NCBI RefSeq assembly: GCF_020103695.1
Contig: NZ_JAHXBF010000049.1
Span: forward strand, 1-55,700
Length of the DNA stretch: 55,700 nucleotides
Origin: Hyalangium versicolor
Lineage (GTDB): Bacteria > Myxococcota > Myxococcia > Myxococcales > Myxococcaceae
Direction: 5' to 3'
Below the pieces are notes generated by a model. It was not told the DNA's origin. It saw only the letters and a program-made list of their open reading frames with translations, and searched no databases. Shown here one piece after another: positions 45,101 to 53,319 of the stretch (positions are counted from its first letter, which is position 1; each line of letters starts with the position of its first letter). The position numbers and the translations under genes are program-made.

Positions 45101-46511
45101 CGCCGCCCACCTCCGCCGTGTTCCGAAGCAGGTTGCTGTTGATGCCGAAGCCAATGGTGTAGGTGGCCAGACTCTGCTTGCCGGCGGTGTTGAAGTCTCC
45201 AACGACGGGCGGCGTGGAGTGCTGAAGGTCCTGCTCGTAGAGCAGCTTCGCCACGTCATCCAGGTAGTAGTTGGGGTTGTCGTCCGAGACGTTGGTGGGG
45301 TTGGTACCCTTGTCGCGGGTGCTGAGCGAAGTCCCCGAGTTGCACGGCATGGAGTCCGGGCAGTACACGGGGCCGCCATTCATCGTGCGCAGCCGGGTGG
45401 CCATGGTGCTGCTGATGGTGTCCCCGGTGGGATCTCCGTCTGTCAGGATGATGACCGCGGAGCTCTGGCAGCCCCAGCACACGCTGCGGCCCTGGGAGTT
45501 GAGCGACGTGTTCCGGTACTCGTTGGGATAGTTGTAGTACGTGCCGAAGTTGAAGACGGTGCGGTAGATGCTGTCGTCCGAGGTGAAGTAATAGCCGATG
45601 TTGAGCAGCGACTTCGCCAACGGCGTGCCCGTGGTGAAGGTGAGGCCGTTGATCGTGTTGATGTAGCTGGCGCGGTTGTTGTCGAAGGAGTTCGGGTCCG
45701 CGAGGATCTGCGCGCACGAAGGGCTCTGCGGCGCGAGCATCGTGCTGAGGTAGGGGTTGGAGTTGGGCGCGAACTCGCTCATTCCCACGCGCATGCCGTG
45801 CACGTTCTTGAGGACCTGCTTGAGCGCGGCCCGGACGCTCACGTACTTGGGCGGGTTGAAGTTGAGGAAGCGGCCCCAGAGGATGAAGTTCAGGTTGGTC
45901 AGCGGCGCGTTGTCACGCGCGGAGGCCTCGGGCAGCTTCCAGTAGCCCTTGGTGCTCAGGCACGTGAGGCACAGGTTGTAGTCCGCGGTTCTCGTGGTGT
46001 TCCAGTTGGGCACCTGGGACTGGCAGGCCTGCTCCTTCGTATCCCATTGGTACGGAGGATCCGTCAGGTCGTTCCAGTACATGTACGCGTAGAACTTGTT
46101 GTCCCGGAACAGGTTGGGGAAGCCCACGTCCCCGCCCAGGCCGGTGCCGAGATCCGCGGGAGGGTACTGGAAGTTCGCGTCCCAGCCGCGGCTGGCCTGC
46201 ATGGCATCCAGGCGCGGGTTGGTGCAGCCGTTGGTGGTGAGGTTGAAGAACTCGATGTGCCCGCCGTTGCTGATCTGCGGCAGCTCCCGCATCGAGCTCG
46301 ACGTGTCGATGAGGAAGTGGACGTTGGCGGGCATGCCCTGCGGCGTCAGCATCCGCTCCTCGGCGGAAGCGTCCTGGCCATTCACCACGTCCTGCACCAG
46401 GGACGTCGTCAACTGGCAACATGCAGCACTGTTGCTGCTGCTTCCCAGTTGCGCGAAGGCGGTTCCCGCCCCGGCGAGCAGCAACAAACCCATACATAGA
46501 CGCTTCATCAT
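42180..46511 (-). CDS. PilY1-like type IV pilus tip/biogenesis protein
   Basis: The product is 1443 residues; GGGAGG precedes the ATG at 46511, and a second ATG follows at once. A Sec signal ends AFAQLG. Residues ~60-480 form a von Willebrand A-like domain with the MIDAS start HFLIDTSSSM and VIILTDGDPTGD. The C-terminal half contains the PilY1 beta-propeller: LVLVGSNGGMLHAFHNGRSV, EVWAFIPPDLLPKL, then RGLAMVDVASGHTVWSF. Many Cys suggest disulfides. PilY1 proteins act in pilus extension and adhesion; myxobacteria carry several copies. The last ~300 residues are less conserved and may be strain-specific. No pil genes are adjacent in the window. Confidence 0.9.
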   Translation of the reverse strand: MMKRLCMGLLLLAGAGTAFAQLGSSSNSAACCQLTTSLVQDVVNGQDASAEERMLTPQGMPANVHFLIDTSSSMRELPQISNGGHIEFFNLTTNGCTNPRLDAMQASRGWDANFQYPPADLGTGLGGDVGFPNLFRDNKFYAYMYWNDLTDPPYQWDTKEQACQSQVPNWNTTRTADYNLCLTCLSTKGYWKLPEASARDNAPLTNLNFILWGRFLNFNPPKYVSVRAALKQVLKNVHGMRVGMSEFAPNSNPYLSTMLAPQSPSCAQILADPNSFDNNRASYINTINGLTFTTGTPLAKSLLNIGYYFTSDDSIYRTVFNFGTYYNYPNEYRNTSLNSQGRSVCWGCQSSAVIILTDGDPTGDTISSTMATRLRTMNGGPVYCPDSMPCNSGTSLSTRDKGTNPTNVSDDNPNYYLDDVAKLLYEQDLQHSTPPVVGDFNTAGKQSLATYTIGFGINSNLLRNTAEVGGGLYFTAYDTESLQQALQQILSTSSAPRPRARSMAAASVENQPRNGNPASVLIPRLKAATNGTAPWQGFLYRFQLVQERLAGCDPLAPYVGDYNGDGDCDDTVLLDALGDPVTEDADGQFVKAYSPTTPAVPFWEASSVLKPSSAPTTRWMSRRIFTLVDTNGDGRMDRRDTPVEFTEANASLLREYLGISQNPNGCADLAARLGLVSLSPDDCAKLVIRWYRGADALNVDPTQRGYDRPFLLQDILHSTPISVEPPEPKTSCAGSPQCLPGLFSGATQLQSDYSVPNLPGPADAYDKYVREAGDRDKLVLVGSNGGMLHAFHNGRSVGTDASGRPYHDAGSGQEVWAFIPPDLLPKLRPNLDKHAYFVDGTPMVRDVWLDGAGGQPLDGVKQWQEYRTVAVVGTGRGGVHRFALDLTRLLGTVPGDTANLAPSASGDFLWMWPQPCDPLALQVGESFSNFAPQPPPIGPVALTPDADDSLRAMYDSYGGSPSTPWMINNTPARERWVVALNGGYDQYQARGRGLAMVDVASGHTVWSFFHQDGKSRSQNLRYSFSAGVALADVGSSYTSGADTDQLFDTATVGDFGGQLWTVRFWQPGEWDFVTQQVSNWHAARSFRVENLAGRTAHPEALRGPFSTTAANVLQPDTGFLRTFIGTGDTQNLTDKGSTCRLGNLRACAEQGCSSQATLEVRRGGNLVAASSTAYSNFALSNASTYQSWPGPSCASANVRLTWNASPQNGCAMSHTGAIEYTCDGNSTTWSCRTVMNTWQQFNYTAPGSPAPERFYGLWSYGGTPSRSFNTDAEANAFDASMLTDFSLVEVGNFLSDGTVAQPEPTASPTDPGWYLTYATASELTSTAPTVVDGCVLWNSFEVTNAAIPCASAGPNTSRLYQADSVSGKASCALGLYTPSSDMWSRYRAFGTTLNLPAPTPQRLQYGGAVHKHATLSTLDGAAPFTGSASGGAFVSLPVTEGPP

Positions 46512-46626
46512 GCGCTCCCTCCCCATGCGGATGCTCGAAGGCCCCCGCCCTCTAACATGGAATTCTCGATTTGCTATTAGCGTTTGTTGTTCGGGCTGTG
46601 CGTGGAGCCAGTTGACCGCAGGTGAA

Positions 46627-46651
46627 CAGAGGCACGTAGCGAGTGCCTCTG
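46627..46651. promoter_or_regulatory. Perfect 9-bp inverted repeat between pilY1-like and OMP genes
   Basis: CAGAGGCAC and GTGCCTCTG flank a 7-nt centre, 72 bp upstream of the small OMP gene and 115 bp upstream of the PilY1-like gene. No T-tract follows on either strand, so an operator or a 5' mRNA structure is more likely than a terminator. Confidence 0.4.
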
Positions 46652-46723
46652 CCGGGGGACTTCCGCTACAACGCACCGCGTCCTGGGAAGTCCGGACATC
46701 TGATTCGAAAGGAAGTGCCTGAG

Positions 46724-47269
46724 ATGAAGCGCAACATGAAGTGGCAGGTCCTCGCCCTGGCAGCTGGGCTCCTCCTCTCGGTGGAGGCGCTCGCGCAAGA
46801 GGTGAACGTGAATTCGGGGAGCTTCGGCTCGACCGGCCAGGTCGTCATCTCCGACGACATGTACGGGAGCATCGGCTACACCAGCGGCGCGGGAGACTAC
46901 TTCTTCATCACCCTGAACCCCGCGGCGGACTACTTCCTCAAGGAGAACCTGTCGCTGGGCGGCTTCGTGACGCTGGCCACTCAATTCCAGGACGGGGACG
47001 ATCCGCTCACCGTCGGCCTGGGCGTGCGCGGTGGCTACAACATCCCCCTGAACAGCAATGTCTCCGTGTGGCCCAAGCTGGGCCTGGCGGTGGCGCACAC
47101 CGACTACTTCGGGGACCGCACCTATCTGGAGATCTCCCTCACCGCGCCCTTCCTCGTGCACCTGGCGCCCCACTTCTTCGTGGGCGGTGGGCCGGGGCTC
47201 GTCACCCAGCTGGGCGATGACACCATCGCCACCCTCAGCGTCACCACCGTCGTCGGCGGCTACTTCTAG
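46724..47269 (+). CDS. Small outer-membrane beta-barrel protein
   Basis: The product is 181 residues. The ATG at 46724 follows GAAAGGAAG. A Sec signal ends EALAQEV. The mature ~155 residues alternate hydrophobic and polar residues and end in aromatic/Phe (VVGGYF), typical of an outer-membrane barrel recognised by Bam. Strand-like runs include DYFFITLNPAADYFLKENLS and GLGVRGGYNIPL. The length suits an 8-stranded barrel. Divergent from the PilY1-like gene. Specific role unknown. Confidence 0.8.
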   Translation: MKRNMKWQVLALAAGLLLSVEALAQEVNVNSGSFGSTGQVVISDDMYGSIGYTSGAGDYFFITLNPAADYFLKENLSLGGFVTLATQFQDGDDPLTVGLGVRGGYNIPLNSNVSVWPKLGLAVAHTDYFGDRTYLEISLTAPFLVHLAPHFFVGGGPGLVTQLGDDTIATLSVTTVVGGYF

Positions 47270-47359
47270 TCCGCGGCGCACTTCGCCCACCTGCGCCCAC
47301 TCGCTGAGCCGCGAGAGGGCTCTCTAATGATGCGGGTGCGGCGTGGCGGCAGTTTTCTA

Positions 47360-47387
47360 GCCTGCTCGCACATGCTGGCGAGCAGGC
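47360..47387. terminator. 9-bp hairpin between two outer-membrane protein genes
   Basis: GCCTGCTCG pairs with CGAGCAGGC around a 10-nt loop, 90 bp past the small OMP gene. AGTTTTCT lies on its left side, so on the minus strand it looks more like a terminator. On the plus strand it would still separate the two OMP genes. Confidence 0.35.
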
Positions 47388-47431
47388 ACCGAGCCGTGGG
47401 CGTTCTGGTTTAGGCTGCGGGCCTGAATCGC

Positions 47432-48130
47432 ATGCGCTCCCTGCTCGCTCTTCACGAAACCTGGAAGGCGTCCCTCGTTGGCCTGTTGGTGCTGCTGGCC
47501 ATGCCCGCTCGGGCGGCGGACGTCCGTATCGGTCTGGGGTTGGATCTGTCCACCGAGAGCTCGCGGATGGCGGGCCACCAGACCATCAACGGTGCGCGCC
47601 AGGACGAGTCCTTCGACTACAAGAGTCACGACCTGTTGACGGGCACGCTGTACCTGACGATCCCCGCGCCCGTCTCCGAGCACGCGCGCATGGGCGCCGG
47701 CATCCGCGTCTACGGCAACTACGGTGTGGGCGGAGATCGGGTCTTCAGCTTCGGCACGCTGAGCGAGGGCTTCGTGAGCGGCGAGTACGGCCTGCCCATC
47801 GCGAACAGGATGGAGGCCATGTTCGGCGCGCGGGGCGGCCTGGCGCTGCTGCTGCCGGGCAAGGAGTTCCAGGCGGAGATCGACCGGCTCCAGGATCAAG
47901 GCGTGTCCGCGTGGAGCGTGCCGCGCGTGGGCTGGCTGGCCGCCATCTCGGTGGGCGCGCGGCGGAAGATGAGCGACCACATCCTGCTGCGCGGAGATGT
48001 GTCCGGCCAGTTGGAGCGGCTGTTCCTCTTCGCCACGAACCAGGACATCAAGGGCAACGCCTTCAACAAGACGTGGAACACGTTGGGGCTGCGCATCGGC
48101 CTGACGCTCGGTATTGAATTCGCCCTCTGA
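47432..48130 (+). CDS. Outer-membrane beta-barrel protein, first gene of a four-gene set
   Basis: The product is 232 residues. A long Sec signal ends MPARAADV. The mature part is strand-rich (DLLTGTLYLTIPAPVSEH, then GAGIRVYGNYGVGG) and ends with LRIGLTLGIEFAL, a barrel-type C-terminus. No family name recognised. The next gene starts 30 bp after its stop, so it heads the operon that includes the DUF1501 protein. Confidence 0.72.
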   Translation: MRSLLALHETWKASLVGLLVLLAMPARAADVRIGLGLDLSTESSRMAGHQTINGARQDESFDYKSHDLLTGTLYLTIPAPVSEHARMGAGIRVYGNYGVGGDRVFSFGTLSEGFVSGEYGLPIANRMEAMFGARGGLALLLPGKEFQAEIDRLQDQGVSAWSVPRVGWLAAISVGARRKMSDHILLRGDVSGQLERLFLFATNQDIKGNAFNKTWNTLGLRIGLTLGIEFAL

Positions 48131-48160
48131 CGAGGGCCTCACCCCCCACGGGAGTCGCGG

Positions 48161-49960
48161 ATGAACCGTCTCCTCACCCTGGTTTTCAGCAGCTTGCTCG
48201 TGCTGGGCGCCGCCTGCACTGGCGAGCCCGCCTTTGATCCCGAGAACCTCGCCGTGGGCCCGGGTGGCCTGGTGGGCAACGGCGATCCGCTCACCTCGGG
48301 AGACTTCGAGGGCGGACGTGACACGCTGCCTGCGGCGCGCCAGGTCTCCACGCCGCCGGACGACACGCGCCCGCCGGACTGCGATGGCGAGTGTGTGGCC
48401 TACTGCAACGCGGCGAACCTGCAGAACCCCGTCAACCGCGGGCTGTGCCGCAGCCTGTGGGGCGTGGGGCTCAACCACAAGCCCATCGAGTTCGCCGAGG
48501 CGTGCCGCCGGCTCTTCGTGGATTTGATTGGCCGGGTGCCCACCGCGGAGGAGGCCGAGTCCACGTGCAGCACGGACTGGGGCGACACGGTGAAGCGGCT
48601 GATGGACTCGCCGGAGTTCATCCTCATCCAGCAGCGCCGCGCGGCCGACAAGTTCCTCTACAGCAACGAAGTGGTGAACATCCAGGCCATCTACGACATG
48701 GATCGGCTGGTGGAGAAGCTCTACCGAGGCAAGGTGGCGTACGACCAGTTCGCCGCGGTGGTGAGCGCGCACCCGGTGCTCACGCGCCGCCACGCGGACG
48801 CGGGAGACAAGGTGGATGCGCTGTTCGAGCTCTTCCTGGGCCGGCCGCCCTTCGAGTACGAGCGGGCGGACATGTCCCGGCTCTATGGGCTGTGGCACTC
48901 GGGCTACTACGACCACCCTCAGTTGGGCCGCATGCCGGACGCGTACCTGCGCTTCCGCTGCCTGACGAAGGACAACAAGGAAGTGGATCCGGTGAAGAAG
49001 GGCGAGTGCACCAGCGTGCTGTGGGGCTACCACGAGCTGGTCTTCATCCCGGATGTGCGCGCCGCGATGGATCGCACCATCAACCAGCTGACGATGTGGA
49101 ACGGCCTGCTCAGCGTGGACGAGTGGGCGCAGCTGGAGACGCCGGGGCGGGTGCTGTCGCAGGAGATTCCCTTCTGGGAGCACGCGGTGGACGAGGTGCT
49201 CCAGCAGTACCTGGGCTACGAGCTGTCTCCCAAGGTTCCGGAGGTCCGCGCCGAGCTGGTGCGCTACCTGCTGGACCACCAGGGTGACATCCGCTCCGTG
49301 CACTACGCGGTGCTGACGTCGGCCGCGTACCTCCAGTCCTCGGTCGGTCCCACGCCCACCTCGTACCGGTGGACGTACGGGCCGCTCAAGCAGATGGACG
49401 CGGAGGTGTGGATCGACTCCATGGCGCGCAACACGGGCTATGCCACCAGCGCGTGTGATCACCGCATCAGCCAGCCGGAGAACCTGCTGCGCAACGGCAA
49501 CATCGCCTCGTACCGGGTGCTGCAGACCTCGCGGTGGCAGATCGACGACAAGGGTCAGATCAACGAGACCTACGCGAACCTGGCGCGCACGCTGGGCGGG
49601 TGCCCGGAGAACATCGTTGGCGGGCGCTTCCACGTGGTGAGCATCCTCACCACGGGAACGCAGCTGGCCTTCGTGGGAGACCTGTGCAACCCGTCGATGG
49701 ACGCGAAGCTCAACGGCGCGCCCCTGAGCAAGCTGGTGCCGGGGGGGATGGAGGGAGGCCGCGCGCTGACGGGGGACCTGGCCGAGCAGATCGCCACGCA
49801 GCAGTACCGCACGCTGCTGGGCCGCTCTCCCACGAGCGAGGAAATCGCGGAGGCGCGCGAGGCGGGTACGCAGTGCGCTTCGACGGGGTGCAACGTGGAG
49901 CAGTTCGCCCGTCCGCTGTGCTTCGCGCTGCTGTCCAGCGCGGAGCGTCTCTTCTACTGA
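48161..49960 (+). CDS. DUF1549/DUF1553-like large lipoprotein
   Basis: The product is 599 residues. The signal ends LGAACTG (lipobox). The body resembles proteins that pair with DUF1501 partners in Planctomycetes and myxobacteria: CRRLFVDLIGRVPTAEEAES (compare the RRxxLDLxGRxPTxxE pattern of DUF1549), and later LGRPPFEYERADMSRLYGLW and LLGRSPTSEEIAEAREAG. Eight or more Cys suggest disulfides. Function in this family is unproven; surface or periplasmic handling of sugars or biopolymers is often proposed. It sits between an OMP and the DUF1501 gene in one transcript-like cluster. Confidence 0.75.
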   Translation: MNRLLTLVFSSLLVLGAACTGEPAFDPENLAVGPGGLVGNGDPLTSGDFEGGRDTLPAARQVSTPPDDTRPPDCDGECVAYCNAANLQNPVNRGLCRSLWGVGLNHKPIEFAEACRRLFVDLIGRVPTAEEAESTCSTDWGDTVKRLMDSPEFILIQQRRAADKFLYSNEVVNIQAIYDMDRLVEKLYRGKVAYDQFAAVVSAHPVLTRRHADAGDKVDALFELFLGRPPFEYERADMSRLYGLWHSGYYDHPQLGRMPDAYLRFRCLTKDNKEVDPVKKGECTSVLWGYHELVFIPDVRAAMDRTINQLTMWNGLLSVDEWAQLETPGRVLSQEIPFWEHAVDEVLQQYLGYELSPKVPEVRAELVRYLLDHQGDIRSVHYAVLTSAAYLQSSVGPTPTSYRWTYGPLKQMDAEVWIDSMARNTGYATSACDHRISQPENLLRNGNIASYRVLQTSRWQIDDKGQINETYANLARTLGGCPENIVGGRFHVVSILTTGTQLAFVGDLCNPSMDAKLNGAPLSKLVPGGMEGGRALTGDLAEQIATQQYRTLLGRSPTSEEIAEAREAGTQCASTGCNVEQFARPLCFALLSSAERLFY

Positions 49961-49978
49961 GTCACGGAGCCATTGCCC

Positions 49979-51388
49979 ATGTCCGACGACACGAAGAAGC
50001 CATTCACGTTCGGCCGCCGCGGGCTGCTCAAGGGCCTGGGGGCAGCTGCCTCGGCCTCGGCCTTGCCGACCCTGTGGTTGCCGCGCACGGCTCACGCCGC
50101 GACGACCGCGTTCGGCACGGTGGAGCACCTCATCTATATCCGCCTCGGCGGCGGCTTCCGCTTCACCACCGCCTTCAACGCGGATGTGGCGGACGAGTTC
50201 AACCCCTTTGGCCGCTCCAGCTCGAGGGCCCCGGGCACCGACTGGGGCGTGAGCGCGCTGATGGACCGCGCCAGCTGGCTGGAGGGCACGGCGGGCGAGC
50301 CCCTGGTGGACCTGGGGATGCAGAAGGTGTCCGCCTTCTCCAATGAGATCTGCGTGCTGCCGTGCGTGGACCACGAGCCGTTCTCCGCGCGCGCGGACGG
50401 CAACCACGGCACGGGGCTGGAGCGCTTCCTCACGGGCTACGTGGGAGGCACCACCAGCTTCCTCACGTACCTGAACTACGGGTTGCGCGAGAAGGTGGCG
50501 CAGGCGGCGGCGCAGGGGCAGACGCTGCTGCCGGCCTTCAGCCTGGGCGAGGCGGGCATGGCGCTGGGCGCGGACGTCTACGCGGGCTACCGGCCTCCGG
50601 TGCTGGACGGCAGTGGCTTCGAGCGGTTCGCGTTCGATCCGGACTCGAGCGTGCCGGACTGGGCGGCGAAGATCGCCGGCAACCTGGACACGCGCTTCCG
50701 GGCGCGGCTGCACCAGGGCGTGCGCTCGGGTGTGGAGGCGTACCAGGGTACTCGCGAGGCCACGCGGGCCTACGGCCGCATCTTCCGGGACCCCATCCTC
50801 CGGGTGAACGCGAACTCCACGGATGCGGTGGACGGCATCAGCAACAAGGACCTGGTGACGATGCTGGGGGATGACACCACCGGCCGTCAGGTGGTGCTGG
50901 GGCTGCGGCTGTTCCACTTCGGCTGCCCGGCGGTGTTCCTCAACCAGGGCTTCTACGACTACCACTCCAACGAGGACGACAGCCTCCCGGATGAAATCGA
51001 GAAGGCCAACCGGCTGATCAGCGGCCTGCGCACGGCGCTCAAGCGCATGCAGCACCCCAAGGGCGGGGACTACTGGAGCAAGACGCTGGTGGTGATGGGC
51101 AGCGAGTTCGGCCGGACGACGAACGGCGGCAAGTTCAACTCGGCCGGTGGCAGCGACCACTCGAGCGATCTGGCCACGCGGTGGATGTCCATGCCGATGA
51201 TGGGTGGAATCATCGACCAGGCGGGCAAGGGCGGGAAGCGGCTGGGTGAGACGCGCGCGTCGGACCTGAAGGCGATGGGCGCCGTGTACACCTACCGCTC
51301 GGTGCTCAAGACGATGATGGACGTGCTGGGCGCGGACCACACCACCGTCTTCCCGGCGGACAACCCCATTCAGGACATCTTCTCGTGA
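49979..51388 (+). CDS. Tat-exported DUF1501 protein
   Basis: The product is 469 residues; the ATG at 49979 (a TTG two codons upstream is possible). The twin-arginine signal FGRRGLLKGLGAAASASAL ends near AHAAT. The fold is sulfatase/alkaline-phosphatase-like as in DUF1501: HLIYIRLGGGFRFTTAFN, ADGNHGTGLERF, LVVMGSEFGRTTNGG then GGSDHSS, matching the family's EFGRT motif. DUF1501 proteins are usually encoded with DUF1549/1553 partners, as here. Enzymatic activity is unknown. Its TGA overlaps the next gene's GTG (GTGA), so translation is probably coupled. Confidence 0.88.
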   Translation: MSDDTKKPFTFGRRGLLKGLGAAASASALPTLWLPRTAHAATTAFGTVEHLIYIRLGGGFRFTTAFNADVADEFNPFGRSSSRAPGTDWGVSALMDRASWLEGTAGEPLVDLGMQKVSAFSNEICVLPCVDHEPFSARADGNHGTGLERFLTGYVGGTTSFLTYLNYGLREKVAQAAAQGQTLLPAFSLGEAGMALGADVYAGYRPPVLDGSGFERFAFDPDSSVPDWAAKIAGNLDTRFRARLHQGVRSGVEAYQGTREATRAYGRIFRDPILRVNANSTDAVDGISNKDLVTMLGDDTTGRQVVLGLRLFHFGCPAVFLNQGFYDYHSNEDDSLPDEIEKANRLISGLRTALKRMQHPKGGDYWSKTLVVMGSEFGRTTNGGKFNSAGGSDHSSDLATRWMSMPMMGGIIDQAGKGGKRLGETRASDLKAMGAVYTYRSVLKTMMDVLGADHTTVFPADNPIQDIFS

Positions 51389-52755
51389 GGCGCTCGATGC
51401 GATCGACGATAGCCATGGTGCTCGCCGCGCTCGTGCTGGGCTGTGGCGATGCCGAGACGTACAAGCCGCCCTCGGGCAGCATCCCCTTCGAGCCCGAGCG
51501 GCCCGACGTGGGTACGCCGAACCCGTCGACGACTTACACGGGCTCGGATCCGTTCGTGCTGGATGCGCAGATGCGCATGCCCACGGGCGTGGACCTGCAG
51601 CGCAAGGTCATCCTGCGCACGTGTGGCCCGACGAACGGGGTGTGCCACAACCAGAAGGAATACCCGGACCTGCATACGACGGGCACGTTCGCGAGCGCCA
51701 TCAACGCGCCGTGCAACCTGCAGCCCGGGACGTTCGGCTCGGTGTTCGACCGGTGCGAGCGGCTGGGCGATCGCTTCATGATGACCGAGCAGAAGTTCAA
51801 GGAGATCGAGATCGGCTGGTACGAGGTGGTCGTTGGCGCGTACGTGGAGTACGGGGACAACGAGACGCCGCCGTCGGACGCGGCGGGCTTCCACCTGCAC
51901 GTGAGGGACGTAGTGCCGCTGGAGCACGGCCGTGCGTACTGGGGGACGGGGACGTTCCTGCGCAACTTCATCAACGCGCAGGGCGCGGTGGAGCAGCTCT
52001 CCATCTTCACGTACAACACGCGCTGGTGGGTGCTGGACGACGGGCGTCACCTCTACGGCGAGGTGCACGACTACCAGGCCGAGGACATGGAGGCGCTGCA
52101 GAAGGTCGGCATCGTGCAGGGCGACCAGAACCGCAACGGCAACTTTGGGGCGCGGGATGGCAAGTCGGTGCCGCTGCTCAACCCGGGCAAGCCGGAGGAG
52201 AGCTACCTGGTGGCTCGGCTGCGAGGGCACATGCAGGGCGACCCGATTCCGGGCACGCGCATGCCGTTGGCGAACCAGCCGCCGTCGGTAACGGACATGC
52301 TGGCGCTGATGTGCTTCATCGAGGGTTTGGATCCGAACGCGAAGGAGTGGAACCTCTCCTCGTCGATCAACTACGCGGGGTGCTCGTACATCGCGAACCC
52401 GGAGGCGCTGAGCCTGGTGGGAGCGGGAGTGCACTGGGCGGACCGCGTGTGGCCGATCCTCCAGTCGAGCTGCGGAGGGTGCCATGGAGGCTCCAGTCCG
52501 CAGGCGGGGTTGGATCTGCTCTCGGACGGGGCGTGGACACGGCTGCAGGGCTTCGCGTTTGGGAACCCGCAGTTGAAGCTCATCGATCCGGGTCGTCCGG
52601 AGAAGAGCTACCTGTGGCTGAAGCTGGCGGGAGACGGGAGCATCTCGGGCAGCCGGATGCCGTTGGATCCGCTGGGCAGCGGGAGCCGCTCGCTGCCGCA
52701 GGATCAGCTCGACAGCATCCAGACGTGGATCCTCGCGGGCGCGCTCAACGACTGA
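51385..52755 (+). CDS. Lipoprotein with a CxxCH heme-type motif
   Basis: The product is 456 residues from a GTG at 51385 overlapping the DUF1501 stop. An ATG four codons later is possible. The signal ends LVLGCGD. A single C363-G-G-C366-H367 in QSSCGGCHGGSSPQAGL fits a c-type heme-binding motif of the planctomycete cytochrome-c-like domain. An earlier CGPTNGVCHNQKEY is a degenerate version. Repeated PGKPEESYLVARL and PGRPEKSYLWLKL blocks flank the two motifs, so the protein looks like two related halves. A redox or surface-binding role with the DUF1501 partner is inferred. Confidence 0.8.
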   Translation: MRRSMRSTIAMVLAALVLGCGDAETYKPPSGSIPFEPERPDVGTPNPSTTYTGSDPFVLDAQMRMPTGVDLQRKVILRTCGPTNGVCHNQKEYPDLHTTGTFASAINAPCNLQPGTFGSVFDRCERLGDRFMMTEQKFKEIEIGWYEVVVGAYVEYGDNETPPSDAAGFHLHVRDVVPLEHGRAYWGTGTFLRNFINAQGAVEQLSIFTYNTRWWVLDDGRHLYGEVHDYQAEDMEALQKVGIVQGDQNRNGNFGARDGKSVPLLNPGKPEESYLVARLRGHMQGDPIPGTRMPLANQPPSVTDMLALMCFIEGLDPNAKEWNLSSSINYAGCSYIANPEALSLVGAGVHWADRVWPILQSSCGGCHGGSSPQAGLDLLSDGAWTRLQGFAFGNPQLKLIDPGRPEKSYLWLKLAGDGSISGSRMPLDPLGSGSRSLPQDQLDSIQTWILAGALND

Positions 52756-52776
52756 GGGCGCGCGCGGGAGAGATGC

Positions 52777-53319
52777 ATGTTCTCGTTCGCGGTCAGCGGG
52801 TATGTCCTTCACTGGGATCCCGCCAGAGCGGCTGCTCATCGAGTCAATGCGGGGGCGCTGTTGCTCGACTCGGGAGGAGAGGAGCACATCGATGCCTCTC
52901 GGATGCGCCTCGTTGTGGAGCGCGCGGATGATGGCCGACGCGTTCTCGAGGTGGGACGCTCCTACAGCCCGGGGCCAGAGTCTGGATTCCAGCCGGGAGT
53001 GGCATTCGTTGAAGAGACGGGCGTCCTCTTTGTTGGCGCGGGGGACTGGGCTGGGGCCTACACGGTGAGTCCGCCCATGAAGCTGTGGGAGGAGCGCGTG
53101 GACGTCGGCTTCTGGGGGTGGAGCAGGCACGGCGACGTCGTGCTCATGTCCGCGGAGCTTTCCCTGGCGGCCTGGGACACCACGGGACGGAAGCTCTGGG
53201 ACACCTTCGTGGAGCCTCCCTGGTCGTTCCATGTGAAGGAGGGGCTCGTCCACCTCGACGTCATGGGGAGCTCATCCCGCTTCTCACTCCGCTCCGGGCC
53301 CGAAGCGGAGCCCACTTGA
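52777..53319 (+). CDS. Hypothetical protein, 180 residues
   Basis: GGGAGAG precedes the ATG. There is no signal peptide and no recognised domain. The sequence is Trp- and Gly-rich with beta-propeller-like strands (VGFWGWSRHGDVVLMSAELS, then LAAWDTTGRKLWD), as in small cytosolic proteins often found near polymorphic toxins. No toxin lies beside it. It ends where the decayed intergenic stretch begins and may be an accessory-region gene. Confidence 0.65.
   Translation: MFSFAVSGYVLHWDPARAAAHRVNAGALLLDSGGEEHIDASRMRLVVERADDGRRVLEVGRSYSPGPESGFQPGVAFVEETGVLFVGAGDWAGAYTVSPPMKLWEERVDVGFWGWSRHGDVVLMSAELSLAAWDTTGRKLWDTFVEPPWSFHVKEGLVHLDVMGSSSRFSLRSGPEAEPT

Noticed and set aside
43482..46499. Long plus-strand frame opposite the PilY1-like gene
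   Set aside because: Shadow of the minus-strand gene with VWA and propeller motifs; rich in Arg/His/Val typical of GC-skewed antisense.
47357..51340. 1300-codon minus-strand open frame opposite the DUF1501 operon
   Set aside because: Antisense shadow: its sequence is compositionally biased and the plus strand has signal peptides, couplings and known families.
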